From NCBI GenBank assembly GCA_027475525.1, contig JAMWFC010000101.1:443101-507100 (forward strand): a stretch of 64,000 nucleotides of DNA. Direction: 5' to 3'. The stretch comes from Macrolepiota albuminosa. Taxonomy: Eukaryota > Basidiomycota > Agaricomycetes > Agaricales > Agaricaceae. A program made the translations under genes and the position numbers. The notes below the pieces were generated by a model. That model saw only the letters and a program-made list of their open reading frames with translations. It was not told the origin of the DNA and ran no database searches. This document shows positions 1-9,737 of this stretch, one piece after another; position 1 is the first letter of the stretch, and each line of letters opens with the position of its first letter.

Positions 1-344
1 CAACAAGTTCATAGATTGGATGAAGGCAGCCTAGGAGGAAGCCAAGGCTGCTTTAGCTAAGGCAAAGGATGACATGGCCTACTACTAGGATCATGGATAA
101 ACTCCAGCCCCCAAGTACAAGCCTGGAGATCGAGTCTACCTGGATGCCTCTGACATTGCTATCATCTGATCTTCTCAGCAGCTCTTTCACTATCATCTAG
201 GACTCTTTCCTATAGTAAGGCAGGTAGGCCCACTAGCCTATTGGCTCAAGCTGTCTAGTGGAATGAGTCTACTCACCTTGCTCTAGGCCTAGTCAATCTC
301 CAGATTGTAGTCATGCAGCTAGGAGAATCCAAATATCATGTCCT
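1..344 (+). pseudogene. Ty3/gypsy pol 3' end, integrase C-terminal part (relic)
   Basis: Forward translation gives the typical end of a gypsy integrase: an EEAKAALAKAKDDM helix, then PAPKYKPGDRVYLDAS and a KVGPLAYWLKL-like core leading to the region before the 3' LTR. Several in-frame stops interrupt it, and most sit where CAG, CAA or CGA would be expected, so they look like C-to-T decay. The element starts left of the window and is followed directly by an LTR in the same orientation. Dead fragment; family assignment is secure, exact lineage is not. Confidence 0.8.
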
Positions 345-842
345 TGTCAGAGGACTCCTCATTTCTTCCTTTTCTCACTTCTCATCTCTTCACTCTCCCT
401 TCATTCATTCTCTTATTTCTTCTGACATTATTTCATTTTACTGTTTTTATTCTTTTAACACTATCTGTTAGTACTACTCTCAGCCCTTGAGGTGCTCTAG
501 TTCTTTAGCTACCATTCTGACAAGTGTGGGCTCCTTAGCACCGCTTCCAGACCACTTATATAAGCCAGAGTTTGCTAGAGTTTGCCTCTTATTTGTGCAA
601 TTGTTTGTGTAGGCAATTTTCAAGTTTTTAAGGTTTGTTGTACTGTACAGTTGTTTCCCATGCTTCAGAGGCCCCAGAAGCATCCAACCTGGCATAGGGA
701 ATTCCTAGACTTGTTCTCTTTGGATCTCTCTCTGCCAGGTGAGTAGCTATCATGATATTGTTAGTATATATTCTAATACACTTTGGATCTCCTTCTGCCA
801 GCTGTGTGACTAAGCCACAGCCTCTAGAGGTTGCCCTTAGAG
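345..842 (+). repeat. LTR family A, copy 1
   Basis: A 498-bp repeat beginning TGTCAGAGGACTCC. It is collinear with 8440-10107 (499 bp once an insertion there is removed) and with the reverse copy at 4343-6392, and its first 50 bp recur at 18851-18900. It contains a TATATAA-like box in 'cacttatataagcc'. It follows gypsy pol in the same orientation, so it may be that element's 3' LTR, but no polypurine tract is evident directly before it. Confidence 0.8.
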
Positions 843-2019
843 TCCTGCTTTTTTAGGCTAATGACCACAAAAACAGTGCACTCAGAATAAATCTTGTAAC
901 AAAGGACTAAATATACCATTAAGTGAATGGATCCAGCTTCTTTGAGCATACCATCAATGTTGTAGACTAGGATATGGTGAGACAGAGGCCAGGTAGTAAG
1001 TTGGTCTCCAGAAAGAGTCCAGTAGCACCACTGTTCAAGAGAGCTACAATGCTCCAAGTCTGCTGAGTATCAGTCATCTTAATCTCTTCATTTAGATGCA
1101 GAGAGTTGGGAGAGGGAGTGGAGGCAACAACATAGTGACAAGGGAGGTGTCATTTCCAAGCTGGAACATGTGGGCATTGGATAGGAGGAGGAGAGGGAGA
1201 GGAGCTCTTAGCTAAAGCTTCAACCAAGAGGATATTTTGTACATCAGAGGAAGTGCTTACAGTTTTAGTCTGAGAATCATTAACAGGGAGTAATATATTG
1301 GATGATTCTACTGATAAACATGCAAACCAATTAGCACCAAGCAGCAAAGGTGTACAACTTATCCATCGCTCTACTGAAAACCCTCCCCTGCAGAACTAAA
1401 AGACTCCTCCAATGGTTCTGCTACAGCTTCTACAGGATCCAAGGACTTCTTTAAAAGTTTTGTTACAGCCTGTATATCTGGAGAAGAGTTTCTCCAAACA
1501 TCTCAGAAGCCAGAAGCTGGAGAAGGAGCTCTTCTTGCTTTAAGGCTGAAAAATAGTGCATCTTCAACCTCTGAGGGCAATATTGAGCAAAGTAACCAGG
1601 CTTTCCACAGTGATGGCAGAGAAGAGGAAGAGAGGAACATTGACAAGAGGCATCAACATCTATAGATACTTGTAGAGGGAGGAGACATGCCACAAATACC
1701 TGAGCTGGGGCTGGAGCATGAAAGGGAAAGGAAGATTGAATAGGATGATGAGCAGGTAGAGATGCCTATGAGGTGGAGTGAGAGGTAGTTTCATAGTGGC
1801 TCACATCATAACTCTATGAGCTGCTACTGATCACATACTACCTGAGACCAGAACTCAATGTGCATGTTGTCAGGTTGTCCCTCAGCCATGCTATCAATGT
1901 AATTTATAAAAGAGGGAAGGCAGCCATCTCAGAAGATGAGACAGAGCTGAAGACTATTTGGATAACAAGTCTATTCAGCAAGAGCTCTGAAAGAGTTGAT
2001 ATGCTTATCTAAGATCTGC
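843..2019 (-). pseudogene. Ty3/gypsy gag relic with zinc knuckle
   Basis: On the minus strand around 1463-1693 there is a nucleocapsid knuckle CHHCGKPGYFAQYCPQ (CX2CX4HX4C with the His changed to Tyr), followed by a YFSALKQEELLLQLLA helix typical of gypsy gag C-termini. Upstream (1700-2010) weak gag sequence is full of stops. Downstream (1150-1347) an AKSS/SPPP-rich stretch probably leads to the protease. It is a decayed fragment, cut by an LTR on each side. Confidence 0.65.
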
Positions 2020-2884
2020 TGATAGGCTTCTACTTGGGCTGAGCACATCAAAAAACACTATAGGCCTACCAACACTTGACATACTAGAGACTCTAGCAAC
2101 CTTCTTGGACACAGAACACTTCTAGCTTTGGCACTCCATTACAGGTTTTACTTATCAGTTCCAACCACTATTTATCAGTCCTTTAGCACACACTATCTAT
2201 TGACTTCAAGGATTTAGAAGGCTCAGAACTTATAGCGCTAGTGTGACAGTGGAGAGGTGACTCTGGCCAAACCCCAATCAATTCCAAAAAGAGGTTAGCA
2301 TTAGGTGCTGTCATTTTATAAGGCACCTCAATCAGAAGTCTACAGAATCAATAACAATGGCACAAGATATACTCAAGCCCAACATTTAAACCTATCAGAA
2401 AATGATACAATGTTTAGTGCTGACATTAGTGCTCATGGCATCTGTTGAGGATTTTCTGACCATACTCCAGAATGGCCTGGCTAATCAGATTTACATTAAA
2501 AAGTGAGCAGACTTGCACAATTCTAAGTAGTTTTAGAGTTTCATGGCCAATAGGCTATAATGCTGTTGATTACTGTCACTTATGTATGGCTGGTTACTGT
2601 TAACAGGTTGCCATTAGCTTGAACAACAAGGAGAAGCACTAATTGGTAGCGCTGTAGATAAACCTATTTTGAAAATACAGTAGCACATAGTATAAGAGCT
2701 AGCTACTTCACATATATATAACAATGAATTGTAACTCATTGAGTACCCAGTTACACTTAGCATTTATTATCATCTTCATCATTTATGGTGCCACCTACAG
2801 GCACATTGCATTGTGCTATTATTTCTTTTTTCAATATCTTTGCCAAAGCTACAGCACTTACAGTTTGCTAGGTAGCATTTGCTC
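2020..2884 (+). repeat. LTR family B, copy 1 (truncated)
   Basis: Starts TGATAGGCTTCTACTTGG and stays alignable with the complete copy at 14622-15767 up to the AGGTAGC motif near 2870. There it is cut off by the inverted repeat of the Tc1-like element. It has a single copy of the segment that is duplicated with period 77 at 15201 in the other copy. No coding sequence is seen. Confidence 0.7.
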
Positions 2885-2959
2885 ATTAATAAATCAAACA
2901 AAATATTCAATCATTGGGGCAATTTTTTGACCCATTCTAATTTACTCTAAGTTTCATAT

Positions 2960-4060
2960 CTAGTACTTGGTATGGCCTCCATTTGCCTTTATAACTGCTT
3001 TGATCTTTCTAGGCATGCTTTCTATGAGGCTTTGGCATACCTCTGATGGTATTTTATTCCACTTCTTGACCACTCTCTCCCACAACTCATACACTCCTTT
3101 AGGGGGTACCTCATACTCCAAAAGTTTGCACTTGATGTAAACTCAGAGGTGTTCAATGGGATTGAAGTCAAGAGATTAAGCAGGCCAGGATATCACAATG
3201 ATGTTGTTATCAGAAAACCAGGTTGTTGCCCATTTGGAGGTGTGTTTTGGATTATTGTTCTACTGAAAATATTGTCCTTTCTTCTCTATTTCCAACTTTT
3301 CAAAGCTTTCCACCACTCCCTCATCCAAAATCTCACAATACTGTGCAGCATCTATCTTTCTCTGAATTTATATGAGCTTCCCTACTCTATTCCAACCCAT
3401 GCAGCCCCATACCATTAAATTGTTTTCTCCTTCATGCCTGACAATTGGTGTAGTGGTGCAGTCAAATAGTGGTTCTCCTGGAATTTTCCACATATATATC
3501 TTCTCATCTAATTCAATCCAATTAATCTTTGTCTCATCATTCCACAAAACCCTTTTTCAATCCTCCACTGTCCAGTTTTCATGATACTGAGACAACTTGA
3601 TCCAGTTTGCATGATAAGCAGCAGCCTTGAGCATGAGAACTTTCTTCTTTGTTGCTGAGCAAAAACCTGCCTCCTTCAATACATTTCTGACTGTCTGAGG
3701 ATTGACAGCCTGTAGATGACAGAATTAATGAACTGTGGAGCTTGAATAGCATTATCCAGCTTCTCAGTAGTAATTTGATGAATAATAGACTGTTTGTCAT
3801 GTGCTGTAAGCTTGAAAAGACAACCTCCAAGATAATTCTCTTTGTTGCTCTCCAGTTCTTTGCTAATCCTCCCCACAGTACTCTTTTCCAGGCCAGTTTT
3901 TGCTTGGATTTGACACTGAAAATACCCCTCATTGAGGAGAGAAGCAACAGAAGAGCAATTAGCAGCAGAAACAGGTTACATGATAGTGGTAGAGTGTCAA
4001 AAAGGTGATTGATTGAAGTTGAACATGTCAAATTAGTACAAACAAGGTCACATGACATTG
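2960..4060 (-). pseudogene. Tc1/mariner transposase (DDE), decayed
   Basis: Reading minus from about 4060: a helix-turn-helix part (STVGRISKEL, then GGCLFKLTAHDKQSI), then WTVED and KRVLWNDETKINWI with the first catalytic Asp, then NNPKHTSKWA where the second Asp is lost, then SLDFNPIEHL for the third acidic region, and a C-terminal GGHTKY end. Stops and frame changes are scattered through it, so no transposase can be made. The motif order and spacing are those of Tc1-like elements. The confident protein similarity covers roughly 3000-3900. Confidence 0.8.
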
Positions 4061-4127
4061 TTCATACTTCCCACAAGGTGTTTTTATCTTCTACTGCTGA
4101 AAAGTATTGAGAAAATATAAAAATTAA

Positions 4128-4342
4128 AGTGAGTCAAAAAACTGCTCCAATAATTGAATATTTTGTTTGATTTATTAATCCGCGAGTTCTTGTCCAAATC
4201 ACATGATCTATACATCATTATAAAGCCAGGATGTGGTTGTATGTCCTGTGATTTCCTACAATTTTTTGCTTTGGTAATTGTTGCGCACCATGTTAATTCT
4301 TTCAAAAAGGCCAAACATTGGGGCAGTTTTTTGAGCCAGTGT
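4128..4342. repeat. 215-bp MITE-like unit at the Tc1 right end
   Basis: Bounded by inverted GAGTCAAAAAACTGCTCCAAT and its partner ATTGGGGCAGTTTTTTGAGC. A second copy lies at 24491-24691 with the same ends and interior. Both copies are preceded by the same Tc1 5' region, so this may be a long terminal arm of the transposon and not a free MITE. Confidence 0.65.
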
Positions 4343-4640
4343 AATAACTACTCACCTGGCAGAAGGAGATCCAAAAAGAACAAATCTAGGAATTTTCTAT
4401 GCCAGGTTGGATGCTTCTGAGGTATCTGAAGCATGGAAAACAACTATACAGTATAACAAAACCTTAAAAACTCAAAAATTGCCTAAACAAATAAGTGCAC
4501 AAATAAAGTAAGAAAACTCTGGACTTTGAAAGTCAGAAAGGCAAACTCCAACTTATGTAAGTGGTCTGGAAGTGGTGCTGAAGAGCACACACTTGTCCTA
4601 ATAATAGCTAAAAAACCAGAGCATCTCAAGGGCTGAGAGT

Positions 4641-4829
4641 TGTCAAAAGTTGGTGTGGCAAAAGGTTGCATAGCATAATTATGTGATTATATAAACTACA
4701 TAGTACTGCTGTCATTGCTACAATTTTCAGTTTTTTTATTGTGTTTGTTTTCTATTTGTCAGCATTTCTGTGTCCACAGCTCTTTATTTTTGTCCTCTAC
4801 AGTCAGCTTTCAAGTTCCTATTCTTGACA
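4641..4829 (+). repeat. 5' LTR of gag-only element
   Basis: 189 bp, TGTCAA...TTGACA. It differs from the 3' LTR at roughly 25 sites, nearly all transitions, which suggests an old insertion changed mainly by C-to-T decay. Confidence 0.8.
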
Positions 4830-4908
4830 GATTATGGGCCCCACTGCACATTGACTCAAATCAGTTTTTATTCTCTGCTTAAAATTTTCACTACTCTTTC
4901 CACTGACT

Positions 4909-5989
4909 ATGGCACCTTCCCACTACAAAATGCTATGCACATTTAACTTGGACAACAAGTTCAATGGCTTGAATTATGATGCTTGGGTTATGAAGCTTGA
5001 GATGACATTCATTGGACATGATATTTGGCACACATTAAGGGTAAGACCTCCTGCCTCAATAATTCTTCTGGTGCTGCCACTTGGCACAAGAATGATCAAT
5101 CAGCTTATGCTGCCCTTTACAAAACCATCTCCTCTACTGACATTATCCATGCCCATTTTAAGAATACTACTCCTGCTCAAACTGCCAATGCTGTCTGGAC
5201 CACTTTCAAGAGTGAATTTCAAAAGGACACCCATGCAAAGCACTTCAAACTCAAACAGCATCTTTATAACCCTATTTATACAATTGAAAAACCAGTCTCA
5301 AGATACATTCAGGACATCATTTCTGCCTATGAGGCTCTTACTGCTCTTGGCCATGCTCCTGCTGCTGTCAATGTGGTTGACTCTATTCTTATGAATCTTC
5401 ACTCCAACTTCTTCATTGTTCACACTCTTCTCACTACTCAGGCAGATAAGCCCACTCTTGCCACTGTAAAGAAGATTCTCATTGATCAGAGGGACACATG
5501 GACTGCTCTTAATCCAGATGCAGCAGAGGAAGTTCAGGCAATGTATAGTAGGACAAAGAAGAAGAGGAAGGTCACTCAGGCTGATTCAGATGATAAGGGG
5601 CCACAAAGGTATGATTGGCTCAATTCACAGGGCAAGAATGCATGCCATATTGCAGTCTTTCTGGACACTGCTCCTTTCAATATGTTGCAGACATGTCTCA
5701 GAAGATCAAGGATAAGATCATTCATGCAGTCAAGGAATATCATCACCATCACAAACGCTCTTCATCCACCTCTGATTCTGACATTGTTGCTGCAAAATTT
5801 GCTTGTGAATCACATGCTGCTTCCAACTCCAACAGCTCCAATTCCAATGATGACAAGCCTATTCATGCTATGTCTACCAGAGATTTTGCACATATTCTCA
5901 CTCGTGAAACTATGAAACATGAATGTCAGCAGCAGTTAAGCATGAACAAGAAAGAATGGCAGAATCTTAAAACCCATCTCAATGTGTAA
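4909..5989 (+). pseudogene. Copia-type gag (UBN2-like) with two frame breaks
   Basis: Starts MAPSHYKMLCTFNLDNKFNGLNYDAW (shown in part): the FxGxNYxxW motif at the N-terminus of copia gag. A frame change near 5040 leads into HKNDQSAYAALYKTIS and KHFKLKQHLYNPI..VSRYIQDII, the usual helical capsid part. A second frame change near 5630 leads to a degenerate zinc knuckle (ECMPYCSLSGHCSFQY) and a Ser/Asn/Asp-rich tail ending NLKTHLNV at 5989. Without the breaks it would be about 350 residues. Probably structural protein of the small element, now inactive. No pol follows. Confidence 0.75.
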
Positions 5990-6078
5990 TGAGGATGGGC
6001 TGTTGTATTGAGTGGGGAAGGAACTTTGATTCAGTGGGGAGATTTTTTACAGCTCTGCATCTTATCTCCAAGTAGGGG

Positions 6079-6267
6079 TGTCAAAGGCTGGTGCAGCAAG
6101 AGGGTGCATAGTATAATTATATAATTACATAAACTACATAGTGCCGCTGGCATTGCTATAATTTTCAGTCTTTTTGTCATGTTTGTTTTCTATCAGTCAG
6201 CATTCCCATGTTTACAGCTCTTTATTTTTGTCCTTCATGGTTAGCTTTCAAGTCCCTATCCTTGACA
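6079..6267 (+). repeat. 3' LTR of gag-only element
   Basis: 189 bp, same length and termini as the 5' LTR. It is directly preceded by the purine tract AGTAGGGG. Confidence 0.8.
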
Positions 6268-6392
6268 AGAATAATAACAATAGATAGTGTTAAAAGAGTA
6301 GAAGCAGTAAGGTAAAAAAAAATAACAGCAGAAATAAAAAAAAATGAATAAAAAGAGAATGAAGGAATGAAGAGTGAAAGCAGGAACTGACA

Positions 6393-7177
6393 GTACAGGT
6401 TGGCAATGCCTATTGCAGAGCACATTGTGTAGATTAGGATGAAATGGGCATGCTTATCACAAAGGTTAATAACCATTATAATAGCATTATACCTGTATGC
6501 ATTCAGAAGTTATATGACAAAGTCTATAGAGGCCATGCTTTAGCATTCTGTAGGCACTAGCAGTGAGTGAAGCTGGCCAGAGGGAGGACAACATTGGGTT
6601 TGGTCCAGAGGCAAAAGTTGCAGGTGCTGGTGTAAGAGCTAATGTACTGTGATATCTGCAGCTATCAGTAATCCTGGGACACTAGTTCCAAGATCTTCTA
6701 GCAGCTAGAATGCCCTGTAATCTAAGAGTTGTAGTGCTATTTAACAATGCATCTATGAAGCTCCAGTAGGTTGTGAATGTAGATACAGTCATAGAAGGTG
6801 AGAAGTCTGTCCTGGAGGCCCCACTCATCAATACATACAGATTTTGCATCTGAGAAACATCCAGCATGCAGGGCAAGTATGGCTTTGGCCACTGCATCCT
6901 CATAGGCTCTCTCTTAATTCTTTTTCCAGATGTCCTAGATGATATTAACTCCATTTCTCTGGACAAGGACTCTCTTGAGCACTCAAATGACAAATGACTC
7001 TGAGTGCAGAAAAGTGATGTCATCATTATCCCCTGTGCTGGAGCTGTAGTCAGCATGTCAAAAAAGGCATCAAACTTCTTCATACTCCTTCCAGGCCTGT
7101 AGTGCAGTGAGAAGTTAAAAGTTGGCCAGGTAGAGAGGCCACTGTTGTCAAAGTACACTACACTATGTCATCAGTAA
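6393..7177 (-). pseudogene. Older gypsy pol (G2), RNase H end and integrase start
   Basis: Minus strand, entering at 7177: FNFSLHYRPGRSMKKFDAFF is the end of RNase H (normally LHYRPGRSMGKPDALSRR), followed by a decayed zinc-binding region. Integrase core remnants near 6400-6640 read GYNAI..VI.LCDKHAHFILIYT.CSAIGIANLY. The reading continues upstream across the G1 element into 23377-24317, which holds the RT of the same element. AGTAA at 7173-7177 is the target duplication of G1. At 6392 it is cut by LTR A. Multiple stops. Confidence 0.75.
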
Positions 7178-7413
7178 TGTAACAAAGTTATGACTTTGAG
7201 AGAGCTTAGTGTGCACACAACACTGAATCAGACTAGACCGGTCTATTGACAATGTAGTATACAACAAGAATAAGCTGCTTAATAAGCAGCTGGTAAAAGT
7301 AATTATAGTAATGTAAATAATAGTATTATATTATATAATTAATGTAATATAATACTGCCTACTACTGTAAGTACAAGCTATGTGGCCAGTGCCACATAGC
7401 GGACTATGCTACA
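7178..7413 (-). repeat. 3' LTR of G1
   Basis: 236 bp, TGTAGC...GTTACA on the minus strand. It has a terminal hairpin CTATGTGGC-CAGT-GCCACATAG and a GTAAC/GTTAC-like end. It differs from the 5' LTR at about six positions, all transitions, four of them CpG to TpG. Confidence 0.9.
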
Positions 7414-7424
7414 CACCCCCTAAT
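7414..7424 (-). other. Polypurine tract of G1
   Basis: Minus strand TTAGGGGGTG lies directly upstream of the 3' LTR, which is the position expected for the plus-strand DNA primer of an LTR element on the minus strand. Confidence 0.6.
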
Positions 7425-8890
7425 TAGACCGAACTATGGTCTCAAAGTACTCTGATGGTCAAGCTGTCGGTAAGTCAGGGACAGGAGCAATTGGAGAGTC
7501 TCCAGGCTCCTGGAATAGATCGGCAGTCACATTGTCCATGTCGTAGTCGAGGAGCTTATCCTCGGATGCAGGCTCATAGGAAGTGCCTGATGGCCCTGCT
7601 ATGGGCAGTGAATTGTCATAGTCCCGGAGAGGAGACAGTGTAAGAGCAGGGTCAATGACCGGCTCCAGGATAGATTGTTGGGGATCAGGAAGATTCCCAT
7701 CGTTGGACGGGTACTGGCAGGTCCAGAGCTCATGGGCATGAATGTCTTGCCCAATGAGGAGATACATCCCCTTTGCAAGTGCATTGTCATAAGCACAACA
7801 ACTATCCTGCTGCTGGAGCATAAGGCGCTGTCAATCGCCAATGGTGGCCTCACACCACCTATCCCACAGGGCAATGGACTAGGATGTCCTATAATGGTCA
7901 AGGCGTTGCAGCCTCTCATTGTCAGTGGCAGCCGCCTCATTGTAGAGCTGGTTGTTGCCAAAGAAGATGTGGGCCAAGTAGGTGACCCCATAGGTGTAAG
8001 CATGGTCAGCCCAGCTGACCAGGATTTGATTGTGGAGAAGGACACATAGCATGTCCGAAGTGGTGAACACAGAAGTTGATGCTTCTGGGATGTCCACAGC
8101 CTGAGCCTCGAAGTTAGGGTCATTAGCGTGGAGGGGCACAAAGGCTTGCCCTATAGCCACCTCGTATTCGGCCACGGCCTCTTTGTAGAGGCCCAGCCAT
8201 GTGAAGACATAGGCCAGGTACTTGTGTACTATAGTCTCGGAGGGGTGGCTGGCACTGATTGCGTGCACAAGTGCAAATCCAAAGAGGCTGCGCCAATGAA
8301 TGTGCATGGCACGGTCCATGGCCAAACCGGTCCATATGTTGGGCATCCCAGGACACCCATAGAGGAGGGCATATGAGTCCAGGTAGTCCAAAGCAAAAGG
8401 TTGCTTGGGATCAGGGGGAGTCAGGCCAACAAAGGCCAGTGTCAGGAGACTCCTCATTTCTTCCTTTTCTCACTCCTTATCTCTTCACTCTCCTTCCATT
8501 CATTCTCTTATTTCTTCTGACATTATTTCATTTTAATGTTTCTATTCTTTCAACACTATCTGTTAGTACTACTCTCAGCCCTTAAGATGCTCTGGTTCTT
8601 TAGCCACCATCTATAATATATGGGACGACGCCTGGGAAAAACTAATGCTGACCAAGGCTGACCAAGAACCTTCCTTTTAGGGTAATAACATAAGAGTTGG
8701 CTCATTTCAGCATTAGAAATGCTTAGAAAATTCAGATAAAATCACTGAAAAATCAGAAAAAATTTGGGGCCTACTGATACACTGACTTGAGTTTTTCTGA
8801 GATTTATAAATGCTTAAAGAAATCTGAAAAATTCAAGAAAAATTCAATTTAGCTTACAATAATGCTCTGAGAGTTGAGGCAAACTGGGAT

Positions 8891-9573
8891 TGAGCACTGA
8901 GTGGTGGAAGACCGAGGCCTTAACCGAACGAAGTGAGGTTGAGGCCGGGAATGAGCACTGAGTTGTGAAATGCGGAGGCCTTAACCGAACGAAGTGAGGT
9001 TGAGGCCGGGAATGAGCACTGAGTTGTGAAATGCGGAGGCCTTAACCGAACGAAGTGAGGTTGAGGCCGGGAATGAGCACTGAGTTGTGAAATGCGGAGG
9101 CCTTAACCGAACGAAGTGAGGTTGAGGCCGGGAATGAGCACTGAGTTGTGAAATGCGGAGGCCTTAACCGAACGAAGTGAGGTTGAGGCCGGGAATGAGC
9201 ACTGAGTTGTGAAATGCGGAGGCCTTAACCGAACGAAGTGAGGTTGAGGCCGGGAATGAGCACTGAGTTGTGAAATGCGGAGGCCTTAACCGAACGAAGT
9301 GAGGTTGAGGCCGGGAATGAGCACTGAGTTGTGAAATGCGGAGGCCTTAACCGAACGAAGTGAGGTTGAGGCCGGGAATGAGCACTGAGTTGTGAAATGC
9401 GGAGGCCTTAACCGAACGAAGTGAGGTTGAGGCCGGGAATGAGCACTGAGTTGTGAAATGCGGAGGCCTTAACCGAACGAAGTGAGGTTGAGGCCGGGAA
9501 TGAGCACTGAGTTGTGAAATGCGGAGGCCTTAACCGAACGAAGTGAGGTTGAGGCCGGGAATGAGCACTGAGT
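8891..9573. repeat. 61-bp minisatellite, 11 copies
   Basis: Period exactly 61 bp. Each unit has TGAGCACTGAG, an AATGCGGAGG part and a hairpin GGCCTTAACC-GAACGAAGTGA-GGTTGAGGCC. Units 2 to 10 look identical; the first differs slightly. There are no variable spacers, so it is not a CRISPR array. Confidence 0.9.
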
Positions 9574-9583
9574 TTTCTATACA

Positions 9584-9737
9584 TACTTGGAGCCCTAACC
9601 GAACGAAGTGAGGTTAGGGTGGAGGCTTAGTTGGGGGGGGTTTGGGGGCGAAGCCCCCAATACTTGGAGCCCTAACCGAACGAAGTGAGGTTAGGGTGGA
9701 GGCTTAGTTGGGGGGGGTTTGGGGGCGAAGCCCCCAA
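9584..9737. repeat. 77-bp exact tandem duplication (1 of 9)
   Basis: Two identical 77-bp units. Each has a CCCTAACC-GAACGAAGTGA-GGTTAGGG hairpin related to the 61-bp array and a TTGGGGGC-GAA-GCCCCCAA hairpin. See the finding on period-77 duplications. Confidence 0.85.

Larger units (their letters stand above)
2885..4342 (-). mobile_element. Tc1/mariner-type DNA transposon relic
   Basis: A decayed transposase reads on the minus strand between two 47-bp inverted copies (2885-2931 and 4133-4179) that share GTCAAAAAA..TTATTAAT. The right side continues to 4342, where a second inverted motif (TTTTTTGAGCCAGT) ends the unit. The same right-hand arm recurs at 24318-24691. The true outer ends are uncertain because the left arm is truncated against LTR B. 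Confidence 0.7.
4641..6267 (+). mobile_element. Gag-only LTR retroelement (copia-like gag, no pol)
   Basis: Two direct 189-bp LTRs (4641-4829 and 6079-6267), both beginning TGTCAA and ending TTGACA, enclose about 1.25 kb. The flanks AGAGT (4636-4640) and AGAAT (6268-6272) form a 5-bp target duplication with one transition. A purine tract AAGTAGGGG precedes the 3' LTR. The only coding content is a gag. No protease, integrase, RT or RNase H motif fits in the interior. It lies inside an LTR A copy. The structure matches the 'terminal repeat with gag' class described in plants. Confidence 0.8.
4343..6392 (-). repeat. LTR family A, reverse copy, split by a gag-only element
   Basis: Reverse complement of LTR A in two blocks, 6268-6392 (5' part, starting TGTCAG at 6392) and 4343-4640 (middle part, down to the CCAGGTGAGTAG motif). 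A complete small LTR element sits between them. The 3' part of the LTR is missing at the Tc1 arm. At 6392 it abuts gypsy integrase sequence. Confidence 0.75.

Noticed and set aside
8891..9573. CRISPR-like array
   Set aside because: Units are contiguous 61-bp repeats with no unique spacers, in a eukaryotic transposon.
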